Below are positions 1 through 7,844 of a DNA stretch of 57,228 bases, piece after piece (the first letter of the stretch is position 1; each line of letters opens with the position of its first letter). The position numbers and the translations under genes were made by a program. The notes under the pieces are model-generated. The model ran no database searches. It was not told the DNA's origin and saw only the letters and a program-made list of their open reading frames with translations. Source of the DNA: Aliibacillus thermotolerans (GTDB lineage Bacteria > Bacillota > Bacilli > Bacillales > Marinococcaceae); the NCBI RefSeq assembly GCF_027853235.1, contig NZ_WKJG01000022.1, forward strand, positions 1 through 57,228, read 5' to 3'.

Positions 1-127
1 TCTTCGCAAGGAAGCCTTGCGATTAACCGTAGGAACTACGGGGATAGCCTACTAAATATTCGCTCGATAGAGCGAAGTTCGTAGGAATCTCCCACTTCTA
101 AGCGAAGCGAAAGTGGGAGTAGTTCAA
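1..127 (+). mobile_element. IS200/IS605-type right end with omega-RNA-like fold
   Basis: Four consecutive hairpins are visible: 5-11/15-21, 27-32/36-41, 59-65/70-76 enclosed by 48-52/81-85, and a strong terminal stem 89-97/111-119 followed by TAGTTCAA. This order of small hairpins, ending in a strong stem and TTCAA, is what is seen at the right end of IS605-family elements that carry tnpB. There the end is also the scaffold of the TnpB guide (omega) RNA. The tnpB gene itself would lie left of the window and cannot be confirmed. If the assignment is right, the guide starts at about 128. Confidence 0.7.
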
Positions 128-496
128 AATATTGGAATCTGCATAACTCTTGGGAGGACAGGGCTCTCATTGTAGCACTCCATATCGGTGCCCCTCCTAT
201 CTCCGTCCAGGTTGCTTTTCTCATTGCAGCACTTCATTTCGTTGCTCTAAAAAGTTGGAATTTGCTCTCTGTATGCTGCTACGTTCTGAACTAACCACTC
301 GTATAGCTAAGCATATGTACTGAATATGTCTTGTTTCCTGCTTAGCCGTGCTCATTTCATCCCAAAAATACGATCAGTTAGAGGGCATGTCTCCGCGCTA
401 ACACTAGTTTAAACTTACTAAAGAATCGTTCCATTCCGTGATTTATATTTTCACCTTCAGATTGGACACGCTTTAAATAGACCTTTTCACAAAGAT
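128..496. other. Intergenic stretch without a recognisable gene
   Basis: I see no supported coding region in these roughly 370 bases. An 8-bp inverted repeat (GCTAAGCA at 306-313, TGCTTAGC at 339-346) with a 25-base gap is the only clear structure. The sequence next to the IS right end would be the omega-RNA guide and target flank. Confidence 0.5.
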
Positions 497-536
497 AAAC
501 AGGAAAAATGATACGCGTCGTTTTTCCTGTTTTTAA
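497..536 (+). terminator. Rho-independent terminator candidate
   Basis: An A-rich arm at 498-508 pairs with TTTTTCCTGTT at 521-531 across a 12-base loop and is followed by more T residues. It would end transcription entering from the left, before the gene at 615. Confidence 0.6.
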
Positions 537-614
537 ATAAAAGAGTTCAAACAGTCAAAAAAGAGGGAAGTGCTTAATATACTTCTAAGACAACTTAGAA
601 AAGGAGTGAAGTGG

Positions 615-866
615 ATGGGTCTTATTTTATTTTTAATTATCGGTGGGGTTATCGGTTGGATTGCTGGTTTAATTCTTGGGAAAGACATTCCCGGGGGCAT
701 TATCGGAAACATTGTTGCTGGTGTCATCGGTTCTTGGATAGGTAGTTTGCTATTTGGAGAATGGGGGCCTGAATTTCAAGATATTTATGTCTTTCCAGCA
801 CTTTTAGGAGCAATTATTTTCATTGTTATTTTAAGTATCATTTTAAAAATTTTAAACAGATCTTAA
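615..866 (+). CDS. GlsB/YeaQ/YmgE-family small membrane protein
   Basis: An 83-residue, almost entirely hydrophobic protein made of three membrane segments rich in glycine (GGVIGWIAG, GGIIGNIVAGVIGSWIG). This is the pattern of the transglycosylase-associated (YeaQ/YmgE/GlsB) family, often linked to general stress. The frame is open upstream to 570, but AAGGAGTG at 601-608 sits at the right distance from the ATG at 615, so that start is preferred. It is a single-gene unit: a terminator precedes it (497-536) and another follows it (871-902). The biochemical role of the family is not settled. Confidence 0.8.
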   Translation: MGLILFLIIGGVIGWIAGLILGKDIPGGIIGNIVAGVIGSWIGSLLFGEWGPEFQDIYVFPALLGAIIFIVILSIILKILNRS

Positions 867-870
867 AAAC

Positions 871-902
871 AAAGCCAGCTTGGATTTTTTCAAGCTGGCT
901 TT
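871..902 (+). terminator. Rho-independent terminator after the YeaQ-like gene
   Basis: AAAGCCAGCTT pairs with AAGCTGGCTTT across a short T-rich loop immediately after the stop codon. Confidence 0.8.
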
Positions 903-924
903 ACCTCTTTATCGCCATTCTCAC

Positions 925-953
925 TCATACGAGTTTCTTTCGTCGCATACATT
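925..953 (+). promoter_or_regulatory. Candidate sigma-E promoter of spoIID
   Basis: TCATACG (925-931), a 14-base spacer and CATACATT (946-953) match the mother-cell sigma-E pattern (KMATATT, 13-14 bases, CATACANT); the -10 element fits fully. It lies 40 bases upstream of spoIID, which is known to be sigma-E dependent in Bacillus subtilis. Confidence 0.65.
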
Positions 954-992
954 GTACAAGACAACCTTATAGATGACAGGAGGAGTGGGACG

Positions 993-1964
993 TTGAAGCG
1001 GTGGCTGCTTTATTTCATTCTTTGCATGATTGTATTTTTTTCCATTCCTGTCTTTCTTGTTCTTCTTTTTCAAGAAGAACATCAGCAAAATACTTCCGAA
1101 ACAAAAGATCGAGAAGCGACAGAAATTATTCGGTCTGATGAGCCGATGGTCATTTCTGTGTTTCGAACGGAGATGGAAAAAGTGGAAGAAGTGGAATTAG
1201 AAGATTATGTCGTCGGTGTCGTCGCTTCTGAAATGCCTGCTGAATTTGAAATAGAAGCTTTAAAAGCGCAAGCACTCACAGCTCGTACGTATGCTGTGAA
1301 ACAGTTCACTGAACCGACCGACATTGATTTACCGGAAGGAGCTTTTGTGACGGATTCAGAAACGCATCAAGTATATCACAGTGAAGAGGAATTAAAAGAA
1401 TTATGGGGAGAGGATTATCAGTGGAAAATAAATCGGGTAAAAGAAGCGGTGGAGGCGACAAAAGGGCAAGTGTTAACGTATGAGGGAGAGCTCATTACCG
1501 CCGCTTTTTTTTCGACAAGTAATGGCTACACAGAAAATGCGGAAGATTATTGGGAAAATCCGGTACCTTATTTGCAAAGTGTCGAAAGTCCATGGGATAC
1601 GGATTCCCCGCGGTATCATAATTCAAAAAAAATACCGATTGCAACCGTGGAAGAACGGCTCGGTACAAAAATAGCATCCACATCTGTGGGAGAGATTATT
1701 TCTCGGACGAACAGTGGAAGAGTGAAGGAAGTAACGATAGGAAATGATACATTTACCGGACGGGAAGTGCGGGAGAAATTAAAGCTTGATTCTTCTGATT
1801 TTGAAATGGAACGAGCGGGAAATGACATTATATTCCATACGAAAGGTTGGGGTCACGGAGTTGGAATGAGTCAATACGGAGCACTTGGCATGGCAGAAGA
1901 AGGGAAACAATATACAGATATTGTGAAACATTATTTCAAAGGGGTCGAAATTGTCACGCTGTAA
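993..1964 (+). CDS. spoIID: Stage II sporulation protein D (SpoIID)
   Basis: SpoIID is a membrane-anchored lytic transglycosylase. With SpoIIM and SpoIIP it degrades septal peptidoglycan so that the mother cell can engulf the forespore. The 323-residue product has one N-terminal membrane anchor (residues 4-25) and an extracellular SpoIID/LytB domain with typical segments such as LKAQALTARTYA, FFSTSNGYTE and the C-terminal GWGHGVGMSQYGA. The start is TTG at 993, supported by AGGAGGAG about 8 bases upstream. Bacillus subtilis SpoIID is slightly longer (about 343 residues). It is followed by spoIIQ, as in other Bacillus species. Confidence 0.95.
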   Translation: MKRWLLYFILCMIVFFSIPVFLVLLFQEEHQQNTSETKDREATEIIRSDEPMVISVFRTEMEKVEEVELEDYVVGVVASEMPAEFEIEALKAQALTARTYAVKQFTEPTDIDLPEGAFVTDSETHQVYHSEEELKELWGEDYQWKINRVKEAVEATKGQVLTYEGELITAAFFSTSNGYTENAEDYWENPVPYLQSVESPWDTDSPRYHNSKKIPIATVEERLGTKIASTSVGEIISRTNSGRVKEVTIGNDTFTGREVREKLKLDSSDFEMERAGNDIIFHTKGWGHGVGMSQYGALGMAEEGKQYTDIVKHYFKGVEIVTL

Positions 1965-1993
1965 GGAAAAAGTAAAAATTTTTTAGACAATAG

Positions 1994-2022
1994 GTATAAA
2001 TTTCCTCACATCTGCTCACAAT
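1994..2022 (+). promoter_or_regulatory. Candidate sigma-F promoter of spoIIQ
   Basis: GTATA (1994-1998), 15 bases, then GCTCACAAT (2014-2022) resembles the sigma-F pattern (GYATA, about 15-16 bases, GGNNANANT) with one mismatch. spoIIQ is a known forespore sigma-F gene. The ATG at 2021 would lie inside the -10 box, which argues for the start at 2042. Confidence 0.6.
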
Positions 2023-2041
2023 GGGTGCTGAGGTGATAGGA

Positions 2042-2842
2042 ATGAAAGAAGAAAAACAGCGTGAGACGACCTGGAGCAAATTATCGAAAAAGCCATGGTT
2101 TTGGCCTGCTCTTTATCTCTCCGTTTGTGCGGTTCTTTTAGGTGCATATTTTCTTATTCAAAGTCCAACATCTATGGATCAAGCGGATGAAGAAGACTTT
2201 GAGATGGAAAGAGAGTGGGACGGCGCTTCGGATGATTTTGAGGGCGGGGAAGACAGTTTCCCAACCGCTGCTAGAGATGAAACATTGCAAATGCCGGTGG
2301 CAGACGAAGACAGTGTAGAAATCATTCACCATTTTTATGACCCGGAAGCTTCCTTAGAAGAACAACAAGACGCACTTGTATATTACAACAATATGTACTA
2401 TCAAAATACAGGGGTCTGTATTGCTCGTGAAAGTGATGAGACTTTTGAAGTCACCGCCGCTGTTACTGGTGAAGTTGTCAAAGCAGAAAAAGATGACATT
2501 CTTGGCCATGTCGTTGAATTGAAACACGACAACGGCATCGTCACTGTCTATCAAAGCTTAGAAGACTTACAAGTAGAAGAAGGCGATACCGTCACACAAG
2601 GAACGGTCCTTGGCATGGCAGGACGTAGTCTCTACCACAAAGACTCCGGTGTCCACGTACACTTTGAAGTAAGAAAAGACGGAGAACCAATTGACCCAAC
2701 GGACGTCTTCCATCAGTCACTGGAAGACATCGGAATTCCAAGTGAAGACGAGTTAACAGAAGAAGAGGAAGAAGACGATTCCTCTAATAAGGAAGAAGAA
2801 ACAAGTGAGAAAGAGCCTGCTGAAGAAGATGATGCGTCTTAA
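2042..2842 (+). CDS. spoIIQ: Stage II sporulation protein Q (SpoIIQ), LytM-like
   Basis: SpoIIQ is made in the forespore and binds SpoIIIAH across the intermembrane space during engulfment. The 266-residue product has a membrane segment near residues 18-36, an acidic linker and an M23/LytM-like domain (about 125-225), then a very acidic tail. The LytM zinc site is degenerate. The expected N-terminal His and Asp are not present in the NTGVCIA segment, and the YxHL motif reads YQSL. HVHFEV is kept. This fits a structural, non-catalytic role as in Bacillus SpoIIQ. The start at 2042 is chosen over 2021 because GAGGTG at 2030-2035 is a well-placed ribosome site. Confidence 0.92.
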   Translation: MKEEKQRETTWSKLSKKPWFWPALYLSVCAVLLGAYFLIQSPTSMDQADEEDFEMEREWDGASDDFEGGEDSFPTAARDETLQMPVADEDSVEIIHHFYDPEASLEEQQDALVYYNNMYYQNTGVCIARESDETFEVTAAVTGEVVKAEKDDILGHVVELKHDNGIVTVYQSLEDLQVEEGDTVTQGTVLGMAGRSLYHKDSGVHVHFEVRKDGEPIDPTDVFHQSLEDIGIPSEDELTEEEEEDDSSNKEEETSEKEPAEEDDAS

Positions 2843-2875
2843 AAAAGAATTCCCCCCGCATCAAACACAAGGAGC

Positions 2876-2916
2876 TGTCCAAAAAGTCATGCTTGGTGAC
2901 TTTTTGGACATTTTTT
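2876..2916 (+). terminator. Rho-independent terminator after spoIIQ
   Basis: A perfect 14-bp stem (2876-2889 with 2897-2910) with a 7-base loop and a run of six T residues. Confidence 0.9.
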
Positions 2917-3200
2917 GTTACCGCTTCATCAAAAATTGCTTCTGGAAACGTCTTTTGGCCGAATAGGCATGTTTCCAACACCAAATTGTTGATGGAAATA
3001 AGTCATGGATAGTCATGCCATCGTTTCATCAAAGTATTGCTTGTGGAAACAAGCCATGGATGGGTCATGCCATCGTTTCATTCAAAAATAGTTTGTGGAA
3101 ACAAGCGATGAATGGATCATGGCAAACACCATTGTGAAAGTAACCCATGCACGATGTATGGCACCATTTCAGCGCTAAATGATTGTTGAAAGGAACGCTC
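2917..3200. repeat. Family-2 palindromic array, 52-bp period
   Basis: About five degenerate units, each an inverted pair around a TTTCAT...TGTGGAAAC core. The forward words sit at 2962, 3014, 3066 and 3118, exactly 52 bases apart, then one at 3157 after an apparent 13-base loss. The word CATGCCATCG and its variant CATGGCA mark the repeats. It is the same family as the array at 23853-24267. No coding frame is supported here. Confidence 0.75.
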
Positions 3201-3300
3201 GATTTATTTTTCAGGACTTATTAACAGCCTCGTGGGTAATTTACAAGTGTACGTTTTCACGCGATCGTTCTTATTTGCGGACAGTTCCTTTATTCCAAGT

Positions 3301-3812
3301 GCCATACGACTGATTTTATGCAGAAATGGGAAAAAAGTGTCGTATGAAAGAGGAGGATGAGAAAAATTACGTGATTGATGCTTAAGATTTCGGTTCATAC
3401 GACCAATCTTTACTCGGAAAGTGAAATGAGATGTCGTATGATCCTTTCATGGAACCACTGTTGACGCAAAAGTTCTGTTGAAGTGTCGCATGAAAGAAGA
3501 AATGGGGAAAATTAGGTGATACAAAGGCGAAAAATTGCTTCATACGACGCATTTTTAGCAAAAAAGAACATTGAATCGTCGCATAAAAGCTCCATGCGAC
3601 GTTTATTCCATCAAAATCCTGAATAAGTGTCGTATAGCAAGCAAAAAAGAGAATAAATGGAAGTGAAACGCTTATTTTACGTTTCATACGACTCTTTACT
3701 GCTAAGAAAAGAAAATAAGTGTCCCATGACCGTTTCATGTGACCCGTTACTCCTAAGAAAGGAAAATAATTGTCTTATGACGGTTTCATACTTCAAAAGT
3801 GGTCGCATGAAC
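3301..3812. repeat. Family-1 mosaic array of inverted half-sites
   Basis: Forward half-sites (third base of TTCATRCGAC) lie at 3303, 3396, 3448, 3541, 3593, 3685, 3736 and 3787. Reverse half-sites (first base of GTCGYATGAA) lie at 3339, 3433, 3485, 3578, 3629, 3721, 3772 and 3802. Forward-to-reverse steps are 36-37, except the last (15). Reverse-to-forward steps are either 15 or 56-57. Those at 3448, 3721, 3736, 3772 and 3787 are degenerate. The long spacers share an ATTAGGTGAT-like core. The array lies between two plus-strand genes and has no coding potential that I trust. Confidence 0.85.
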
Positions 3813-4321
3813 CTTCTACTTGTAAGTGACATCCCTTCCATAGCCCCGCGTTCGTTCAGTCGCTTTCCACCTACACGCCCACGCTCGAGTTCGCTTCGGG
3901 TCGCTGAGAAGCCAAAGAGCGTCTTCTATCAGCGCCTTTCCAGCGCTTGTCACGGCGACCCGTCTTGTTCTACATTTTTTTCCATTCAATACAAATCAAA
4001 AGTCAAAGGCCATACTTTTGTCCTCGTCCTTTCTTCGTCTCCGCACCGAAGCGGTTGCCTAAATATGCGTACAAAAATTAGGTGCCGGAAATACTTGTGT
4101 GAGAAGGATATCGAGAAAAACTTGCCACAAACTTCTAACCCTTTTTTCTTGCATTTTTCCTTTCAGTTTGTAATAATGTGTATTATAACAGTTTGAAATC
4201 TTCAGGCAATACTGATAACGCTTTGGTTTGCGTGAATTAGATAAGTGCTGCAAGTAACAGTCTGTTGTAAACTGTATTCATTCTTTCGCCCTATAAGATG
4301 ACGTTTCTTTTTTCATGACAT
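3813..4321. other. Intergenic stretch without a recognisable gene
   Basis: A somewhat GC-richer piece (3840-3970) followed by AT-rich sequence. An open frame crosses the adjacent repeats but has no ribosome site or recognisable product. Nothing else is supported apart from the operator-like site at its right edge. Confidence 0.4.
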
Positions 4322-4335
4322 TGTTAGCGCTTTCA
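4322..4335 (+). promoter_or_regulatory. Candidate cre (CcpA) site
   Basis: TGTTAGCGCTTTCA matches the catabolite-responsive element consensus TGWAANCGNTNWCA with one mismatch and lies about 40 bases upstream of the DUF294 gene, where CcpA could affect its promoter. Confidence 0.55.
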
Positions 4336-4373
4336 TTTTGTAACTTTTGTTTTGGCAGAGGGGACGATGTGTG

Positions 4374-6308
4374 ATGGGGAAGGATTTAGCATCGTGGACG
4401 AATTATATTCAACGGCATCCTCTCTTTTCCGGGGCAAGTGAGGATGCGTTTACGGAATTCATGGAAGATTGTCAAGTGAAAAGATACGAAGCGGGAGACC
4501 ACATTTTATATTCGAAAAGCTTGCGAGAAGGGCTTATTTTAATATTGGAAGGAATGGCGGAAGTATATGTGACCGTCCGCGGTCGCAGCAATGAGGCGGA
4601 AGTGTTGGAAGTGGTGGAACCGGGTGAAATGGTGGGGCTTTCTAGTTTGGCTGATTTTCTCGGGGAGCCGAAAAGAGAAGAATATTCCCATACCGTTGAA
4701 GTTCGGGCAGTGGAAAATGTTGTTTGTCTCCGTATTCCGTATCACATCATTGAAAAGCGTTGGGAGCACGATCACGTTCGTGACTACATTTTGCGACAAG
4801 TTTCCATCCGCCTCCGTGATATTTATGCGTCTCTTGCGGAACAAGTTTATCTTGCGAGTCAATGGGGAGACAGTGATCCTTTTATAGAGCGAGTTCAAGA
4901 CATCATGACAGCGCCCCCGGTGAAAGTAAATGTGGATACTCCGTTGTCGGAAGTCGCTTATCGGATGACGTCGAATAATGCGAGTTCGGTCATAGTAGAA
5001 GAAAATAATCGTCTCGTTGGTATTATTACAGAAACAGATCTCGTGAAGCGAGTGATTGCAGCTGGTATAGAGAAAGAAGGAACAGCAAAAGATGTGATGA
5101 CTGCTTCCCCGCTTGTCATTTCAAAGCTCGCTTATTACTACGAAGCGATGGCCAATATATTCGTGCAAGGTGTGAAACATTTACCGGTGACAGAAGACGA
5201 TGATCCGACTAAAGTGGTCGGGATGATTACTTTATCAGACTTATTAAAAAAGCAACACCGCGGTAAGTTCAACATTATACAAGAGATTGAACACGTCACA
5301 GAAGAAACTCTTCCGACAATCAAAGACAAAGTTTACGCGGTGCTCGGCAATTTAATTGAAGATGAAATTCCTGCTTTTCACACGTTGAAAATTATTACCG
5401 AATTCAATGATCGGCTCATTAAACAATGTGTGAAAATGGCGGAAGAAGAGACGCGAAAAGATTACGGAAAGCCGCCTGTTCCATATGCCTTTTATTTAAT
5501 GGGAAGTGCCGGACGAGCGGAACAATTTATGTTTACCGACCAAGATCATTTTCTCGTTTACCATGATCCGGAAAAACAAGAAGACAAAGATCGGATTTCC
5601 ATGTACTTTCGTAAGCTCGGTAACGCCATTGTTCTTTGGTTGGAAAGAGCAGGCTATAAACGTTGCGACGGAAACATGATGGCAAGTGAACAAAATTGGC
5701 GCGGGTCCATCACCAATTGGGAAAGCCGGCTTCATACATGGGGACTTAGAGCGACCAATGAAAATATTTTACTTTCCAACAACTTTTTATCTTTTCGCTA
5801 TCTCCATGGAGATGAACAGTTGCACGATGACTTTGTCAAAATGGTTGCGAAAAAATTTGAAAAATCACAAATTTTTTTATTTCGTGCAGCTGAAATTGAA
5901 TTAAGTAATTCCATTCCGAATTTGGATCATCCTATACGTGCATTGTTTCGCTTAAAACGAACCGGAATGGATATAAAAAAGCATGCGCTTTTTCCGTTTC
6001 ACCACGCCCTCCAAATCTTAGCAGCAAAGCATGAAGTTTACGGAATGACACCGTACGACATGGTGAAAAAATTAGAAAAGAAAGAAGTGTTTACTGCCTC
6101 TTTTGCTGACGAACTATTATTTGCCTATGAAACGATTTTACGCATTCGTATGACGCAATCATGGCAACGATATGAACGCGGGGAAACAAACAGCAGTGAA
6201 ATTAAATTTATTCATATGAGATCAAGAGATAAAGAAGCACTTATGATTGCATTGAAAACCATTCGAACATTACAGGCCTATATGAAAAATGCTTTCGGTA
6301 TGTTGTAA
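4374..6308 (+). CDS. cNMP-binding/CBS/DUF294 nucleotidyltransferase-like signalling protein
   Basis: A 644-residue cytoplasmic regulator. In order: a cyclic-nucleotide-binding fold (about residues 15-135, with PGEMVGLSSLADF), a CBS pair (about 165-285, starting VQDIMTAPPV and containing VGIITETDLVKR), a DUF294 putative nucleotidyltransferase (about 310-450, GSAGRAEQFMFTDQDH) and the DUF294 C-terminal helical domain. The GSAGRxE...DQD motif is the putative nucleotidyltransferase site; the substrate is unknown. In Bacillales such genes often precede a DnaQ-like exonuclease gene, as here, and lie near acetate-uptake genes. AGAGGGG at 4357-4363 supports ATG 4374; GTG 4371 is also possible. A cre-like site upstream suggests carbon control. 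Confidence 0.85.
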   Translation: MGKDLASWTNYIQRHPLFSGASEDAFTEFMEDCQVKRYEAGDHILYSKSLREGLILILEGMAEVYVTVRGRSNEAEVLEVVEPGEMVGLSSLADFLGEPKREEYSHTVEVRAVENVVCLRIPYHIIEKRWEHDHVRDYILRQVSIRLRDIYASLAEQVYLASQWGDSDPFIERVQDIMTAPPVKVNVDTPLSEVAYRMTSNNASSVIVEENNRLVGIITETDLVKRVIAAGIEKEGTAKDVMTASPLVISKLAYYYEAMANIFVQGVKHLPVTEDDDPTKVVGMITLSDLLKKQHRGKFNIIQEIEHVTEETLPTIKDKVYAVLGNLIEDEIPAFHTLKIITEFNDRLIKQCVKMAEEETRKDYGKPPVPYAFYLMGSAGRAEQFMFTDQDHFLVYHDPEKQEDKDRISMYFRKLGNAIVLWLERAGYKRCDGNMMASEQNWRGSITNWESRLHTWGLRATNENILLSNNFLSFRYLHGDEQLHDDFVKMVAKKFEKSQIFLFRAAEIELSNSIPNLDHPIRALFRLKRTGMDIKKHALFPFHHALQILAAKHEVYGMTPYDMVKKLEKKEVFTASFADELLFAYETILRIRMTQSWQRYERGETNSSEIKFIHMRSRDKEALMIALKTIRTLQAYMKNAFGML

Positions 6309-6348
6309 AGACTTACGAAAGCATCGGGAGAGAAGGGAGTTAGGGCTT

Positions 6349-7020
6349 ATGTTTATGTTTTGGAAGAAAAAAAACCGACATTTTCACATGGCGCAACCGG
6401 TATCCATGAACACCCCCTTGTCCGAGTTGACGTTTACCGTTTTTGACACAGAAACGACCGGGTTTTCGATTCAAAAAAATGACCGTCTTATTGAAATTGG
6501 AGCGGTACAAGTAGAAGGATTGGAAGTGACGGATAAAACGTTCCATACGTTTGTCAATCCATCCCGCGAGATCCCTCCCCATATTACGGAGTTGACGGGA
6601 ATTAAAGAAGAAGATGTACGAGATGCTCCCCCTGCCTTTGAAGCAATTCACGATTTTTATCAATTTATGCAAAGGGAAAAAAGCGATGGCTGGGGAGGTC
6701 ATTATTTATCTTTTGATGTGATGGTATTAAAGAAAGAATTGCAACGAGAAAAATATACTTTCGCTGAACCAATGGGAATCGATACGTTAGATTTAATTGG
6801 CTTTTTAAATCCAACAGGAGATATATGTGATTTAGAGCATTACGCCAAACGATATCACACGACAACGTTTCAACGTCACAGTGCCCTTGGAGATGCGAAA
6901 ACAACAGCCCATTTACTTGTCGCTTTACTTCGTCACATTGAAAAGAAAGGAAAGAAAACCGTCCTTGATCTTATCAATATAAAACGGAATGAATACGGCA
7001 CCGTCACCCCTGTCTTTTGA
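6349..7020 (+). CDS. DnaQ-like 3'-5' exonuclease
   Basis: A 223-residue DEDDh exonuclease of the DNA polymerase III epsilon type. ExoI is FDTETTGF, ExoII is the GHYLSFDVMVL region, and ExoIII is HSALGDAKTTAHLL, so the four acidic residues and the His are present. The frame is open back to 6289 inside the previous gene, but GGGAG at 6335-6339 favours ATG 6349. It follows the DUF294 gene by 40 bases and probably shares its transcript. As a stand-alone exonuclease it may act in repair or proofreading; its specific partner cannot be told from sequence. Confidence 0.85.
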   Translation: MFMFWKKKNRHFHMAQPVSMNTPLSELTFTVFDTETTGFSIQKNDRLIEIGAVQVEGLEVTDKTFHTFVNPSREIPPHITELTGIKEEDVRDAPPAFEAIHDFYQFMQREKSDGWGGHYLSFDVMVLKKELQREKYTFAEPMGIDTLDLIGFLNPTGDICDLEHYAKRYHTTTFQRHSALGDAKTTAHLLVALLRHIEKKGKKTVLDLINIKRNEYGTVTPVF

Positions 7021-7036
7021 AAAGACGGGGTTTTTT
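7006..7036 (+). terminator. Rho-independent terminator overlapping the exonuclease stop codon
   Basis: ACCCCTGTCTTTT pairs with AAAAGACGGGGT (one bulge), followed by six T residues; the stop codon lies in the hairpin. Confidence 0.85.
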
Positions 7037-7077
7037 AGACAAAAATCGGTGAATCCCTTGTCCTATCAGAGTTTTTG

Positions 7078-7106
7078 GTATATCTCGCCCCCTCTTTTAA
7101 TAAACT
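7078..7106 (+). promoter_or_regulatory. Candidate sigma-E promoter of spoIIID
   Basis: GTATATC (7078-7084), 14 bases, AATAAACT (7099-7106). It fits the sigma-E pattern imperfectly but at the right spacing, 39 bases before spoIIID, a known sigma-E gene. Confidence 0.45.
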
Positions 7107-7144
7107 GTACTAAATCACCAAGAAGAGAGTGGGAGGCGAGTGGT

Positions 7145-7423
7145 GTGCATGATTACATCAAAGAACGAACGATCAAGATGGGAAGGTATATTGTGGAAAC
7201 TCGCAAAACCGTCCGCACAATAGCAAAAGAATTCGGAGTATCGAAAAGCACAGTGCATAAAGATTTAACAGAGCGGCTACCAAACATTCATCCGGAGTTA
7301 GCGAAAGAAGTGAAGGCCATTCTTGATTATCATAAATCGATTCGACACATTCGTGGCGGAGAAGCAACGAAGAATAAATACTCAAAAAAAAGAGCGAAAA
7401 CCGAAAAAGAACCTTCCATCTAA
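7145..7423 (+). CDS. spoIIID: Sporulation transcriptional regulator SpoIIID
   Basis: A 92-residue DNA-binding protein that modulates sigma-E-dependent genes in the mother cell. The sequence follows Bacillus subtilis SpoIIID closely (HDYIKERTIKMG, IAKEFGVSKSTVHKDLTERLP, LDYHKSIRHIRGGEATKNKY), including the helix-turn-helix and the basic C-terminal segment. The start is GTG at 7145 with GGGAGG at 7131-7136; the longer open frame (from 6989) runs back into the previous gene and has no ribosome site. Only the last dozen residues (KKRAKTEKEPSI) diverge. It sits between spoIIQ and mbl as in Bacillus, with the DUF294 and exonuclease genes inserted after spoIIQ. Confidence 0.96.
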   Translation: MHDYIKERTIKMGRYIVETRKTVRTIAKEFGVSKSTVHKDLTERLPNIHPELAKEVKAILDYHKSIRHIRGGEATKNKYSKKRAKTEKEPSI

Positions 7424-7460
7424 CGCTTCCTTCGAACAAGATGTCTGAATAATGAAATAA

Positions 7461-7507
7461 GAAGGCTGTCTCCAAAGGGCTCTCCGCACTCTTTTGAGAC
7501 AGCCTTC
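7461..7507 (+). terminator. Terminator-like stem after spoIIID
   Basis: GAAGGCTGTCTC (7461-7472) pairs perfectly with GAGACAGCCTTC (7496-7507). The loop is 23 bases and the following T-run is weak, so termination may be partial. Confidence 0.6.
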
Positions 7508-7587
7508 ATCCATGATGCCCATCGAAAAGACGGTTTCATTTCTCTTCATTGGAAAGTAAGAGAAGCATTTCTCTTTCATGACGAATA

Positions 7588-7596
7588 TGGTAGAAT
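7588..7596 (+). promoter_or_regulatory. Possible extended -10 promoter for mbl
   Basis: TGGTAGAAT is an extended -10 (TGN plus TAGAAT) in the 340-base gap before mbl. No good -35 is visible, so this is a weak call. Confidence 0.3.
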
Positions 7597-7710
7597 AATG
7601 TATTAAGATGAATCGACTATATAGAGAATTTGACGATAGAGAAAATGATAGAGAATAGGTCGAACGTCGCAAAAAGAGAGAGGCGCCCGGGTCACATGTC
7701 GCGCGAAGAA

Positions 7711-7745
7711 CGAAATTAACAACGGTGTTAATTTCGGCATTTTTT
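7711..7745 (+). terminator. Intrinsic terminator inside the mbl leader
   Basis: CGAAATTAAC (7711-7720) pairs perfectly with GTTAATTTCG (7727-7736), with a 6-base loop and a T-run. It points toward mbl and ends 100 bases before its start codon. It may insulate mbl from upstream transcription or act as an attenuator. Confidence 0.7.
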
Positions 7746-7844
7746 CGTCGGTGAGTTTTTCTCGTCTGGAAACGGATGAATGGAGGCGATGAAGGACGCG
7801 ATAGACGAAACGGTTGTCAATGTATTGAAGGAGGAAAAAAAGGA

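Noticed and set aside
2021-2041. Upstream ATG of spoIIQ at 2021
   Set aside because: It falls in the predicted sigma-F -10 box and has no ribosome site, whereas 2042 has a well-spaced GAGGTG.
3657-4196. Long open frame over the family-1 array
   Set aside because: It runs through the repeats, has no ribosome site, no recognisable product and low-complexity composition.
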